A stretch of 13,851 nucleotides of DNA from an uncultured Tabrizicola sp. (GCA_937858255.1 CALLZQ010000395.1:1-13851); one strand, 5' to 3'; shown: positions 1-6,724, numbered from the stretch's first letter. The notes: generated from the letters alone by a model not told the origin. Program-made: numbers and translations.

Positions 1-1
1 G

Positions 2-328
2 CGCGACGAATTGGGCGTGAACACGACCTGCGGCGCCTCGAATATCTCGTTCGGTCTGCCGCATCGCCACGGGATCAACGGTGCCTTCCTGCCGATGGCG
101 ATCGGCGCCGGCATGACCAGCGCCATCATGAACCCGGTGCGCCAGCAAGAGATGGAGGCGATCCGCGCCGCCAACTTCCTGATGAATCACGACGCCAACG
201 GCGGCGAATGGATCCGCTTTGCCAAGGTGCTGGGGGCGGTTGAGGGCGGCAAAAGCTTTGCCGAGGCCGGGGCCGCGGCGGTTTCCGCTGCCTCGGGCGG
301 TGGCGGCGGCCGCCGGGCCCGCGCCTGA
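2..328 (+). CDS. Methyltetrahydrofolate:corrinoid methyltransferase, C-terminal part (5' end outside window)
   Basis: The reading frame is open from the window edge, so the start is missing; 108 codons plus the stop are visible. The segment with GASNISFGLP, followed by NGAFLPMAIGAGMTSAIMNP, matches the C-terminal half of the pterin-binding TIM barrel found in AcsE-type and MetH-type methyltransferases. In that family the Asn of the SN(I/V)S motif contacts folate. Known family role: moving a methyl group between methyl-tetrahydrofolate and the cobalt of a corrinoid protein. The downstream 2Fe-2S/ASKHA protein is a typical partner that reactivates oxidised corrinoid, which supports the call. 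The protein ends in a Gly-rich stretch followed by RRARA, a tail outside the barrel that resembles the tail of the ASKHA protein. A rho-independent terminator follows after 18 bp, so this is the end of a transcription unit. The natural methyl donor cannot be told from this fragment. Confidence 0.8.
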   Translation, partial: RDELGVNTTCGASNISFGLPHRHGINGAFLPMAIGAGMTSAIMNPVRQQEMEAIRAANFLMNHDANGGEWIRFAKVLGAVEGGKSFAEAGAAAVSAASGGGGGRRARA

Positions 329-346
329 GCGTTACATCAATGATCG

Positions 347-375
347 AAAAAGGCCCGCCCTCGGCGGGCCTTTTT
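347..375 (+). terminator. Rho-independent terminator after the methyltransferase
   Basis: A5 then GGCCCGCC, a CTC loop, GGCGGGCC, then T5. The 8-bp GC stem extends through the A/T arms, so it could work on both strands. It sits 18 bp after the methyltransferase stop and separates it from the CoA-transferase gene. Confidence 0.9.
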
Positions 376-377
376 GC

Positions 378-392
378 TTGACGCTGCGTCAA
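378..392. promoter_or_regulatory. Inverted repeat TTGACG-CTG-CGTCAA, possible operator
   Basis: Perfect 6-bp arms separated by 3 bp lie immediately after the terminator and 76 bp before the CoA-transferase start. The size and symmetry fit a dimeric regulator site. TTGAC-N5-GTCAA has one base too many in the middle for an FNR box (TTGAT-N4-ATCAA). The regulator is unknown. I see no convincing -10 element at the right distance downstream of this TTGACG. Confidence 0.4.
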
Positions 393-468
393 CCGCAGGT
401 GGAACGATACGGCCTTGAAATCCGCGGGGGAAAATCCTCAACTGACCGCGTTTTCACGGAGTCGTTTC

Positions 469-1641
469 ATGACCCCCTTTGAATCTGCCAACCCTGCCGC
501 GCCTTTGGCCGGCCTTGTGGTTCTTGACCTGACCCATGTCCTCGCCGGGCCGTTCTGCGCACATACGCTGGCCGATCTCGGCGCACGGGTGATCAAGGTG
601 GAACGCCCCGGCACCGGCGACGACACCCGTGCCTTTCCGCCCTTTGTCGGCGAGGAGAGCGCCTATTTCGCCACCCTGAACGCTGGCAAGCAATCGATCG
701 CACTGGATCTGCGCGCCGATGAGGATCGCGATATTTTCGATCAGTTACTGGCCGCCTCGGATGTGGTGCTGGAAAACTATCGGCCCGGGGTGATGGAGCG
801 TCTGGGTTTTGGGTGGGAGGTGCTGCACCGCCGCTACCCCCGGCTGATCTATGGCGCCGTTTCCGGCTTTGGCCATACCGGGCCAGAGGCGGGAAAGCCC
901 GCCTATGACATGGTGGTACAGGCGCGCGGCGGGGTGATGAGCATCACCGGCGAAGAGGGTGGCCCGCCGGTGCGCGTCGGCGCCAGCATCGGCGATATCG
1001 TGGCGGGGATGTATCTTACCCAAGGCGGGCTTTCCGCCCCTTTTTACCGCGCCCAGACCGGGCTGGGGCGCAAGGTCGATATCGCGATGCTCGATGCGCA
1101 ACTGGCCATTCAGGAACATGCGATTGCCATCACGACGGCGACCGGGACCCCCCCCGGACGCACCGGCGCGCGGCACCCGACCATCACGCCGTTTTCCACC
1201 TATCGCGCCGCTGACGGGTTCTTTGTGATCGCCGCCGGCAATGACGCGATGTTCCGCAGCCTTTGTGCGGCGCTGCCCCTGCCCTTGGCCGAGGATCCGC
1301 GCTTTGCCACCAATGCCGCACGGTGCGAGCATCATGCGCTGTTGAAACGGCTGATCGAGGCAGTGACGCTGGGCGCCCCAGCTGCGCATTGGATCACGGT
1401 GCTGGAGGCGGCGGGCCTGCCCACCGCCTCGGTGCAGGATATGGCGGCGGTGCTGAAGGACCCCCAGCTTCTGGCGCGCAACATGGTGCTGCCGGTCGCG
1501 GCCAATCCCGGCGGGGCATCATTCACGGCCCCCGGCAATCCGATCAAGATGTCGGGCCTGCCGGAACCAACAGCCCGCCCCCCGGCGCCACGTCTGGACG
1601 CCGACCGGCAGGCCATTCTCGACTGGCTTGACGGAAGCTGA
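469..1641 (+). CDS. CaiB/BaiF (class III, family III) CoA-transferase
   Basis: 390 residues, a normal length for the family. The start at 469 has GGAG seven bases upstream; an in-frame TTG at 415 has no such site. The N-terminus (residues 12-54, LAGLVVLDLTHVLAGPFCA then LADLGARVIKVERP) is the family signature. The AYDMVVQARGG segment supplies Asp147, aligning with the catalytic Asp169 of formyl-CoA transferase that forms the aspartyl-CoA anhydride. RVGASIGDIVAGMY and the C-terminal SVQDMAAVLKDPQLLARNMV segment are also typical. The family moves CoA between carboxylic acids; the substrate pair cannot be read from the sequence. It lies between two corrinoid-methyltransfer genes but is set apart by a terminator upstream and 84 bp downstream, so the link to methyl metabolism is only positional. 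Confidence 0.88.
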   Translation: MTPFESANPAAPLAGLVVLDLTHVLAGPFCAHTLADLGARVIKVERPGTGDDTRAFPPFVGEESAYFATLNAGKQSIALDLRADEDRDIFDQLLAASDVVLENYRPGVMERLGFGWEVLHRRYPRLIYGAVSGFGHTGPEAGKPAYDMVVQARGGVMSITGEEGGPPVRVGASIGDIVAGMYLTQGGLSAPFYRAQTGLGRKVDIAMLDAQLAIQEHAIAITTATGTPPGRTGARHPTITPFSTYRAADGFFVIAAGNDAMFRSLCAALPLPLAEDPRFATNAARCEHHALLKRLIEAVTLGAPAAHWITVLEAAGLPTASVQDMAAVLKDPQLLARNMVLPVAANPGGASFTAPGNPIKMSGLPEPTARPPAPRLDADRQAILDWLDGS

Positions 1642-1664
1642 CAGCAAGACGCCGCGAACAGGCA

Positions 1665-1692
1665 TTGCACCTGCCCGCGCAGGCCCTAGAAC
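1665..1692 (+). promoter_or_regulatory. Weak sigma70-like promoter candidate before the ASKHA gene
   Basis: TTGCAC (1665-1670), 16 bp, TAGAAC (1687-1692) lies in the 84-bp gap before the ASKHA gene. The -10 matches 4 of 6 consensus bases and the -35 only 3 of 6. The gap would allow independent transcription, but read-through from the CoA-transferase gene is equally possible. Confidence 0.25.
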
Positions 1693-1725
1693 TCGGGGGC
1701 GCGCAAAAAAAACAAAGGGCAGGAC

Positions 1726-3768
1726 ATGGCCGACGAAGAAGCACTCGTGATCTTCACCCCCTCGGGCAAGCGGGGGCGCTTTGCCATTGGCACACCGATC
1801 CTGACCGCGGCCCGGCAACTGGGCGTCGATCTCGATTCGGTCTGCGGCGGTCGCGGGATCTGTTCTAAATGCCAGATCACCCCGGGCTATGGCGAATTCC
1901 CGAAACATGGGGTGACGGTCGATGCCGATGCCCTGTCGGAATGGAACGCGGTGGAAGAGCGCTACAAGTCCAAGCGCGGGATGATCGACGGGCGCCGTCT
2001 GGGCTGTCAGGCCAAGGTGATGGGCGATGTGGTGGTGGATGTCCCGCCCGAGAGCCAGGTGCACAAGCAGGTGATCCGCAAATCCGCGACCGAGCGGGCC
2101 ATTGCCATGGATCCGGCGACGCGGCTGTTGTTTGTCGAGGTGCAGGAACCCGACATGCACGAGCCCTCGGGCGATTTTGAGCGCCTTGCCCGTGCCTTGG
2201 CCGACCAATGGCAGGTCGAGGGGGTGACCGCCGATCTGTCCATCCTGCGGCGCCTGCAACCGGTGCTGCGCAAGGGCGAATGGAAGGTGACGGTCGCGCT
2301 CCACCGGGGCAATCACGACAATGCCTCGCGCATCCTCGACATCTGGCCGGGCTTTCATGAGGGGCCGGTGCTGGGTCTTGCGATTGATCTCGGCTCGACC
2401 ACCATTGCCGCGCATCTGTGCGACCTGACCGATGGGCGGGTCATGGCCTCATCCGGTCTGATGAACCCGCAGATCCGCTTTGGCGAGGATCTGATGAGCC
2501 GGGTGTCCTATGCGATGATGAACCCCGGCGGCGATGTCGAGATGACGCGGGCGGTGCGCGAGGCGATCAACGCGCTTGCCGCCTCGATCGCGACCGAGGC
2601 GGCGGCGCTGCCAACCGCGATCTATGAGGTGGTCTTTGTCTGTAATCCCGTGATGCACCATCTGCTCCTCGGGATCGACCCGGTGGAACTGGGACAGGCG
2701 CCCTTCGCGCTCGCCACCTCCTCCAGCCTGTCGCTGCCGGCAACGGCACTCGATCTGACCCATCTGAACCCGCAGGCACAGGTCTATATCCTGCCCTGCA
2801 TCGCCGGCCATGTCGGCGCCGATTGCGCCGCCGTGGCCCTGTCGGAAGAGCCCGGCAAGTCTGAGGATATGGTGCTGATCGTCGATGTCGGCACCAATGC
2901 CGAGATCCTGTTGGGCAACAAGACGCGGGTGTTGGCCTGCTCTTCCCCCACTGGCCCGGCGTTTGAGGGGGCGCAGATTTCCTCCGGTCAGCGGGCCGCC
3001 CCCGGCGCGATTGAGCGGGTCGAGATCGCCCCCGTGACCAAGGAACCGCGTTTCCGCGTGATCGGCAGCGACCTGTGGTCCGACGATCCGGGCTTTGCCC
3101 TTGCCACGGCGACCACTGGCATCACCGGCATCTGCGGATCAGGCATCATCGAGGCGGTGGCCGAGATGCGGATGGCCGGGCTGGTCGACCCGGGTGGTCT
3201 GATCGGCAGCCCCGAGCAGACCGGCACCGCCCGTTGCCTGCCCGAAGGGCGCACCCACAGCTATCTGCTGCATGACGGCAGCGCCGAGGGCGGGCCGCGC
3301 ATTCTGGTGACCCAAGGCGACATCCGTGCGATCCAACTGGCGAAATCGGCACTCTATGCCGGGGCGCGGCTGCTGATGGATGAGATGGGCGTGGACAAGG
3401 TAGACCGCGTGACCCTCGCCGGGGCCTTTGGCGCCCATATCAGCCCCAAACATGCGATGGTACTGGGGATGATCCCCGATGCGCCGCTGGACCGGGTGAC
3501 CAGCGCCGGCAATGCCGCCGGCACCGGCGCCCGCATCGCGCTGTGCAACCGCGCCGCGCGCGATCAGATCGAAGAGACGGTCCACGCCATCCACAAGGTC
3601 GAAACCGCCATCGAGCCGCGTTTTCAAGAGCATTTCGTCAATGCCAATGCGATCCCGCATGCGGTAGACACTTTCCCCGAGCTTTCGGCCATCGTCACCC
3701 TGCCGCAGGTCGCCTTCAATGCCGGCGGCAGCGGCGGCGAGGGCGGACGGCGCCGCCGGCGCGGATAG
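1726..3768 (+). CDS. 2Fe-2S ferredoxin/ASKHA-domain protein, RACo/RamA-like corrinoid activator
   Basis: 680 residues. The N-terminal domain (about 5-105) is a plant-type 2Fe-2S ferredoxin with C40-X5-C46-X2-C49-X44-C94. From about residue 210 to 640 is an ASKHA-type ATPase (DUF4445): LGLAIDLGSTT near 215, VDVGTNAEILLGN near 385, GICGSGIIEAVAEM near 470 and LAGAFGAHIS near 563 are its nucleotide-binding motifs. Known relatives (RACo, RamA) use ATP to drive electrons into a corrinoid protein whose cobalt has drifted from Co(I) to Co(II). Here it would service the methyltransferase system at the left edge. No corrinoid protein is visible in the window. The start at 1726 is preceded by AAAGGG with 6-bp spacing. 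The last residues, GGSGGEGGRRRRRG, form a Gly-rich/basic tail that parallels that of the methyltransferase. Confidence 0.88.
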   Translation: MADEEALVIFTPSGKRGRFAIGTPILTAARQLGVDLDSVCGGRGICSKCQITPGYGEFPKHGVTVDADALSEWNAVEERYKSKRGMIDGRRLGCQAKVMGDVVVDVPPESQVHKQVIRKSATERAIAMDPATRLLFVEVQEPDMHEPSGDFERLARALADQWQVEGVTADLSILRRLQPVLRKGEWKVTVALHRGNHDNASRILDIWPGFHEGPVLGLAIDLGSTTIAAHLCDLTDGRVMASSGLMNPQIRFGEDLMSRVSYAMMNPGGDVEMTRAVREAINALAASIATEAAALPTAIYEVVFVCNPVMHHLLLGIDPVELGQAPFALATSSSLSLPATALDLTHLNPQAQVYILPCIAGHVGADCAAVALSEEPGKSEDMVLIVDVGTNAEILLGNKTRVLACSSPTGPAFEGAQISSGQRAAPGAIERVEIAPVTKEPRFRVIGSDLWSDDPGFALATATTGITGICGSGIIEAVAEMRMAGLVDPGGLIGSPEQTGTARCLPEGRTHSYLLHDGSAEGGPRILVTQGDIRAIQLAKSALYAGARLLMDEMGVDKVDRVTLAGAFGAHISPKHAMVLGMIPDAPLDRVTSAGNAAGTGARIALCNRAARDQIEETVHAIHKVETAIEPRFQEHFVNANAIPHAVDTFPELSAIVTLPQVAFNAGGSGGEGGRRRRRG

Positions 3769-3771
3769 GGC

Positions 3772-3799
3772 TTGCCACGCCATCTGGCCGCGCTAGCTT
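3772..3799 (+). promoter_or_regulatory. Candidate sigma70-like promoter of the ECF sigma gene (leaderless)
   Basis: TTGCCA (3772-3777, 5 of 6 consensus), 16-bp spacer, TAGCTT (3794-3799, 3 of 6). Seven bases past the -10 is the A of the ATG at 3806. No Shine-Dalgarno is visible in the 37-bp gap, so a leaderless transcript is the simplest reading. This is inference. Confidence 0.4.
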
Positions 3800-3805
3800 T
3801 GCGCC

Positions 3806-4342
3806 ATGACAGATCCGGTCGGCCAGTTGATCCTGCGCTGCGCCGCGCAGGACCGCGCGGCGTTTCGCGCACTTTATGGTGAAACTTCCTCGAAACTTCT
3901 GGGCGTTTTGATCCGTATCCTCAGTCATCGCACTGAGGCGGAGGATGCATTGCAAGAGGTTTACACCCGTGTCTGGCTGAAAGCCGGTCGTTTTGACCCC
4001 GAGCGGGGCGACGGCATGGTCTGGCTGGTGGCACTGGCCCGCAACCTTGCGATCGACCGTCTGCGCAGCCGCCGCCCCGAGCAGGCCGAGGATGGCGAGG
4101 CCGAGCGTATCGCCGACACCGCCCCCCGCGCCGAAAACCGGCTGATTGCCCTGGGCGAGGTGCGGCGGATCGGCGAGTGCTTTCAGAGACTGGAACCTGA
4201 TCGGGCCTCGGCGGTGCGGGGGGCCTATCTGGACGGATTGTCGTATCAGGATCTGGCCGAACGCCATTCCGTGCCGTTAAATACCATGCGGACATGGTTG
4301 CGGCGCAGCCTCTTGCGGCTGAAGGAGTGTCTGGACCAATGA
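3806..4342 (+). CDS. ECF (group IV) RNA polymerase sigma factor, SigK-like
   Basis: 178 residues with the two-domain ECF layout. Sigma2 lies at about 15-90, including AFRALYGETSSKLLGVLIRI, EAEDALQEVYTRVW (regions 2.1-2.2) and WLVALARNLAIDRLR (2.3-2.4). An acidic linker follows, then sigma4 at about 118-176 with the helix-turn-helix LSYQDLAERHSVPLNTMRTWLRRSLLRLKECL. The NTMRTWLRRSL recognition region is like SigK-type ECFs paired with RskA-type anti-sigma factors. The next gene is such an anti-sigma factor, overlapping by ATGA, so the two are translationally coupled. The likely target is the fasciclin gene downstream. The start was chosen because the N-terminus begins at the normal place before helix 1; no ribosome binding site precedes it. 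Confidence 0.92.
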   Translation: MTDPVGQLILRCAAQDRAAFRALYGETSSKLLGVLIRILSHRTEAEDALQEVYTRVWLKAGRFDPERGDGMVWLVALARNLAIDRLRSRRPEQAEDGEAERIADTAPRAENRLIALGEVRRIGECFQRLEPDRASAVRGAYLDGLSYQDLAERHSVPLNTMRTWLRRSLLRLKECLDQ

Positions 4343-5001
4343 CCGACGCCCCCCTGAGCAAGATTGAGGAAGATGAGGCGCTTGCCGGCGAATATGTGCT
4401 GGGGGTGCTGGATGCGGCCGCGCGCGCGGCTGTCGAGGCGCGGATCCGGCGAGAGCCGGATTTTGCCCGCCGTATCGTAGCATGGGAACGCAGGCTCGCC
4501 GGGCTGAATACCGAATTCGTCCCCGTCGCGCCTGCACCTGACCTGTTGGCCCGGATCGAGACGCGGCTGTTCCCGACGCCCCCAGAACGCTCGCTGGCGG
4601 CCCGGTTGGGCTGGCGTGGCTGGGGGCTTGGCGGTCTTGCCGTGGCGGCGATTGCGCTGGCGGTGCTGCTGGTGCAGCCAGGTGCCGATCCCGGCCTTGT
4701 GGTGACGATGGCAACGGCCGATCAGTCGCTGATCTATCGCGCCACCTTCCACAATCAGGAACTGGTGGTTTCGCGCGACAGCGGCACGGGCGCCCCTGCC
4801 GGCCATTCGCATGAATTGTGGATCATCGCCCCGGCCCAGTCCCCGGTCTCGCTGGGGGTCTTGGGGGAAGAGGCGTTGCACCTGCCCTATCCTGAACCGC
4901 CGGCAGGCTGGGTGCTGGCGGTTTCGGTCGAGCCTGCGGGCGGCTCGCCCACCGGGGCGCCGACCCGCCCGGTGATCCTGACCGCCGAAATCGGCGCCTG
5001 A
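4339..5001 (+). CDS. Membrane anti-sigma factor, RskA family
   Basis: 220 residues. The start ATG at 4339 overlaps the sigma factor stop (ATGA), with AAGGAG at 4322-4327; a longer frame from 4294 would lie inside the sigma gene and was rejected. The cytoplasmic N-terminal domain (about 9-80) has the EDEALAGEYVLGVLD and EARIRREPDFARRIVAWE segments typical of RskA/anti-sigma-K proteins. One membrane helix lies at about 96-112 (LGGLAVAAIALAVLLV), followed by a periplasmic domain of about 105 residues containing HELWIIAP. In known systems the N-domain holds the ECF sigma factor until intramembrane proteolysis frees it. No CXXC redox pair is seen in the N-domain, so the activating signal is unknown. 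Confidence 0.88.
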   Translation: MTDAPLSKIEEDEALAGEYVLGVLDAAARAAVEARIRREPDFARRIVAWERRLAGLNTEFVPVAPAPDLLARIETRLFPTPPERSLAARLGWRGWGLGGLAVAAIALAVLLVQPGADPGLVVTMATADQSLIYRATFHNQELVVSRDSGTGAPAGHSHELWIIAPAQSPVSLGVLGEEALHLPYPEPPAGWVLAVSVEPAGGSPTGAPTRPVILTAEIGA

Positions 5002-5040
5002 TCACGGCTGTGTGAGCCGGGGCAAAAAAAACCGACAGGC

Positions 5041-5068
5041 TGAAACTCGGCGACAAAGCGGCTCGTAA
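5041..5068 (+). promoter_or_regulatory. ECF-type promoter of the fasciclin gene
   Basis: TGAAACT (5041-5047), a 16-bp spacer, CGTAA (5064-5068). A GAAAC-like -35 and a CGT-containing -10 are the usual pattern of ECF-dependent promoters. Transcription would start near 5074-5076, giving a leader of about 45 nt. It lies directly downstream of the sigma/anti-sigma pair, which makes that sigma factor the natural candidate user. Confidence 0.6.
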
Positions 5069-5079
5069 CTCTGGCAGAA

Positions 5080-5096
5080 GGCAGGATGGTCCTGCC
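5080..5096 (+). other. Leader hairpin in the fasciclin mRNA
   Basis: GGCAGGA-TGG-TCCTGCC has perfect 7-bp arms. It begins a few bases after the predicted transcription start and ends before the AGGGAG ribosome binding site (5107-5112), so it leaves that site free. A 5' stability stem is plausible. Confidence 0.45.
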
Positions 5097-5119
5097 GGAA
5101 ACCCTTAGGGAGATGCCTG

Positions 5120-5662
5120 ATGAAATTCGCTCTTGCCGCCTCGATCCTCGCGCTGACCGCCTCGACCGCTTTCGCTGAAAACCCGATGGTGGGCGGCGCC
5201 GCGATGTATGAGGAAAAGAACATCGTCGAAAATGCGGTGAACTCGGCCGATCACACCACGCTGGTGGCGGCGGTTCAGGCCGCCGGTCTGGTCGAGACGC
5301 TGTCGGGCGAAGGCCCCTTTACCGTCTTCGCGCCCACCAATGACGCATTCGCCAAGCTGCCCGCCGGCACGGTGGAAACCCTGCTCAAGCCGGAAAACAA
5401 GGATCAGTTGACCAAGATTCTGACCTGCCATGTGGTGGCGGCCAATGCGATGTCCGAGGCGATCATGAAGATGGTCGATGACGACAAGGGCGCCCATCCG
5501 GTCAAGACGGTCGGCGGCTGTGAATTCACCGCGATGTATGAAGGCGACAAGGTCATGATCAAGGACGGTCAGGGCAATATCGCCAATGTCACCATCGCCG
5601 ATGTCAAGCAGTCGAACGGCGTGATCCATGTGATCGACACCGTGCTGCTGCCGGCGATGTAA
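5120..5662 (+). CDS. Secreted fasciclin (FAS1) domain protein
   Basis: 180 residues. AGGGAG lies 7 bases before the ATG. A signal peptide (residues 1-19, ending AFA before ENP) gives a periplasmic or extracellular mature protein of about 161 residues. A single FAS1 domain fills the rest: NAVNSADHTTLVAAVQAAGL, then the H1 motif GPFTVFAPTNDAFAKLP (about 66-82) and the H2-like GVIHVIDTVLLP at the end. Two cysteines, C103 and C134, could form a disulfide. FAS1 domains mediate adhesion or ligand binding; the ligand is unknown here. Position after an ECF sigma/RskA pair, with an ECF-type promoter, parallels M. tuberculosis, where SigK controls the FAS1 proteins MPT70 and MPT83. Confidence 0.92.
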   Translation: MKFALAASILALTASTAFAENPMVGGAAMYEEKNIVENAVNSADHTTLVAAVQAAGLVETLSGEGPFTVFAPTNDAFAKLPAGTVETLLKPENKDQLTKILTCHVVAANAMSEAIMKMVDDDKGAHPVKTVGGCEFTAMYEGDKVMIKDGQGNIANVTIADVKQSNGVIHVIDTVLLPAM

Positions 5663-5673
5663 TTCCCTTGGTC

Positions 5674-5695
5674 CGGGGGCGGTCTTTCGCCCCCG
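5674..5695 (+). terminator. GC hairpin after the fasciclin gene, weak terminator candidate
   Basis: CGGGGGCG, a GTCTTT loop, CGCCCCCG: an 8-bp stem starting 11 bp after the stop. There is no T tract. A second hairpin (CCCCCGG 5760-5766, CCGGGGG 5778-5784) lies further on. The 222-bp gap to the tRNA otherwise holds only the tRNA promoter. Confidence 0.4.
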
Positions 5696-5846
5696 CCGAT
5701 CCTGCGGCCAGAGGCGCGGCATTTCTGTCCCCTTTTCTGCGCCATTCTGACCACAGCCTCCCCCGGCCCGCCACGGACCGGGGGATTTCCGTTCTGCTTG
5801 GGCGCTGTTGGGGCGTCGCCCTGGCAAATATCCCCGGGCGGGGCGC

Positions 5847-5875
5847 TTGACGCCAGCCGCGCCATCGCATACCTC
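5847..5875 (+). promoter_or_regulatory. Promoter of tRNA-Gly
   Basis: TTGACG (5847-5852, 5 of 6 consensus), 17 bp, TACCTC (5870-5875, weak). An overlapping CATACC at 5868 is an alternative -10. The predicted start near 5882 falls just before the mature tRNA 5' end at 5885, which supports the site although the -10 is poor. Confidence 0.5.
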
Positions 5876-5884
5876 AACGGGCAT

Positions 5885-5958
5885 GCGGGTGTAGCTCAAT
5901 GGTAGAGCCGCAGCTTCCCAAGCTGAAGACGAGGGTTCGATTCCCTTCACCCGCTCCA
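5885..5958 (+). tRNA. tRNA-Gly (anticodon CCC), CCA encoded
   Basis: The cloverleaf is complete. Acceptor GCGGGTG (5885-5891) pairs with CACCCGC (5948-5954), then discriminator T and encoded CCA (5956-5958). The D arm is GCTC-AATGGTA-GAGC. The anticodon loop TTCCCAA holds CCC at 5917-5919, which reads GGG. The T arm is GAGGG-TTCGATT-CCCTT. The outermost anticodon stem pair is G-A rather than Watson-Crick. Confidence 0.96.
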
Positions 5959-5975
5959 TCCCCAAAAGGTGTGTC

Positions 5976-6281
5976 ATGCGTGTTTCGGTTTCTGCTTGCG
6001 CTGCTCTTCTGATCGCCGCCCTGGGATCCACGGCCAATGCCGAACCCTATCCCTTTGAGGGCACCTGGGATTGCCAGGTCGCGATTTTCAGCTTTTCGGG
6101 CCTTATCTACAACAATGGCAGCGAGAATATGGACATCACCGATGTCGCGGCCGAGGGCGATGGCTATGTGCTGACCTTTGCCGACGATTATCAACTGTCG
6201 GTCGCGGTCAATCCCGATGGCACCCTGGCCTGGTTCTCGCCAGCCTCGGGCGATGCCTTCACCTGTAATCCGGTCAAGTGA
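5976..6281 (+). CDS. Small secreted protein of unknown function
   Basis: 101 residues. AAAAGG precedes the ATG by 6 bases. A signal peptide (1-22, ending ANA before EPYP) leaves a mature protein of about 79 residues. Two cysteines, C33 (in GTWDCQV) and C97 (in FTCNPVK), sit at the two ends of the mature domain and could close it by a disulfide. Alternating polar/hydrophobic stretches (GYVLTFADDYQLSVAV) suggest beta strands. The PFEGTWDC opening resembles small lipocalin-like barrels, but that is weak and I do not recognise the family. The start is only 17 nt after the tRNA CCA end, with no room for a separate promoter, so it is probably transcribed with the tRNA and released by tRNA 3' processing. 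Codon use is like its neighbours. Confidence 0.75.
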   Translation: MRVSVSACAALLIAALGSTANAEPYPFEGTWDCQVAIFSFSGLIYNNGSENMDITDVAAEGDGYVLTFADDYQLSVAVNPDGTLAWFSPASGDAFTCNPVK

Positions 6282-6355
6282 CGCGCTGAGACCCCCTTCC
6301 CTTCATCCCGCGCCGCCGCTAGGCAGAGCGCAGAGGACAAGCAAGGGAACCTGAC

Positions 6356-6706
6356 ATGAACGACGATATCAAACGCATCGGCACCGGCGCGCGGATGAGC
6401 GAGGGCGTCTGCTTTAACGGCATCATCTGGCTGGCGGGTCAGGTGGGCAACCCGGGTGAATCGGTGGCGGATCAGACCCGTACCTGTCTGGCCGAGGTGG
6501 ATCGCATTCTGGCCGAAGCCGGGACGAACAAGACCCGCATCCTGTCAACCCAGATCTGGCTGGCCGATATGGCTGACTTTGCCGAGATGAATGGCGTCTG
6601 GGATGCCTGGGTACCGCAGGGCCATACCCCCGCCCGCGCCACCGGCGAGGCAAAGCTGGCCGCCCCCGGCTACCGTGTCGAAGTGATCGTCACGGCGGCG
6701 CTCTGA
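6356..6706 (+). CDS. RidA (YjgF/YER057c/UK114) family protein
   Basis: 116 residues, normal family length. AAGGGA lies 7 bases before the ATG. The segments CFNGIIWLAGQVG (about 20-32), LAEVDRILAEAGTNKTRILSTQIWLADM (about 45-72) and HTPARATGEAKL (about 90-102), then YRVEVIVTAA, follow the family pattern. The Arg of PAR aligns with the substrate-binding Arg105 of E. coli-type RidA, and the Glu of RVEV lies at the conserved acidic position. Known RidA members deaminate reactive enamine/imine intermediates from PLP enzymes. This sequence looks nearer to a Rid side-group than to RidA itself, so activity on 2-aminoacrylate is not assured. It appears to be monocistronic, closed by the inverted repeat at 6725-6755. 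The 74-bp gap upstream shows no clear promoter. Confidence 0.88.
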   Translation: MNDDIKRIGTGARMSEGVCFNGIIWLAGQVGNPGESVADQTRTCLAEVDRILAEAGTNKTRILSTQIWLADMADFAEMNGVWDAWVPQGHTPARATGEAKLAAPGYRVEVIVTAAL

Positions 6707-6724
6707 CGCGAACTGTCAAAAATA

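Noticed and set aside
378..392. Possible FNR or CRP box
   Set aside because: TTGAC-N5-GTCAA has the wrong spacing and half-site for FNR, and the half-site does not fit CRP. It is kept only as an unassigned inverted repeat.
5668..5850. 60-codon plus-strand frame between the fasciclin gene and the tRNA
   Set aside because: It overlaps the hairpin after the fasciclin gene, has no ribosome site and has Arg/Ala/Pro-rich random composition.
5105..6037. Minus-strand frame of 310 codons across the fasciclin gene and the tRNA
   Set aside because: It runs through a structurally complete tRNA and a certain secreted protein gene; composition is that of an antisense frame.
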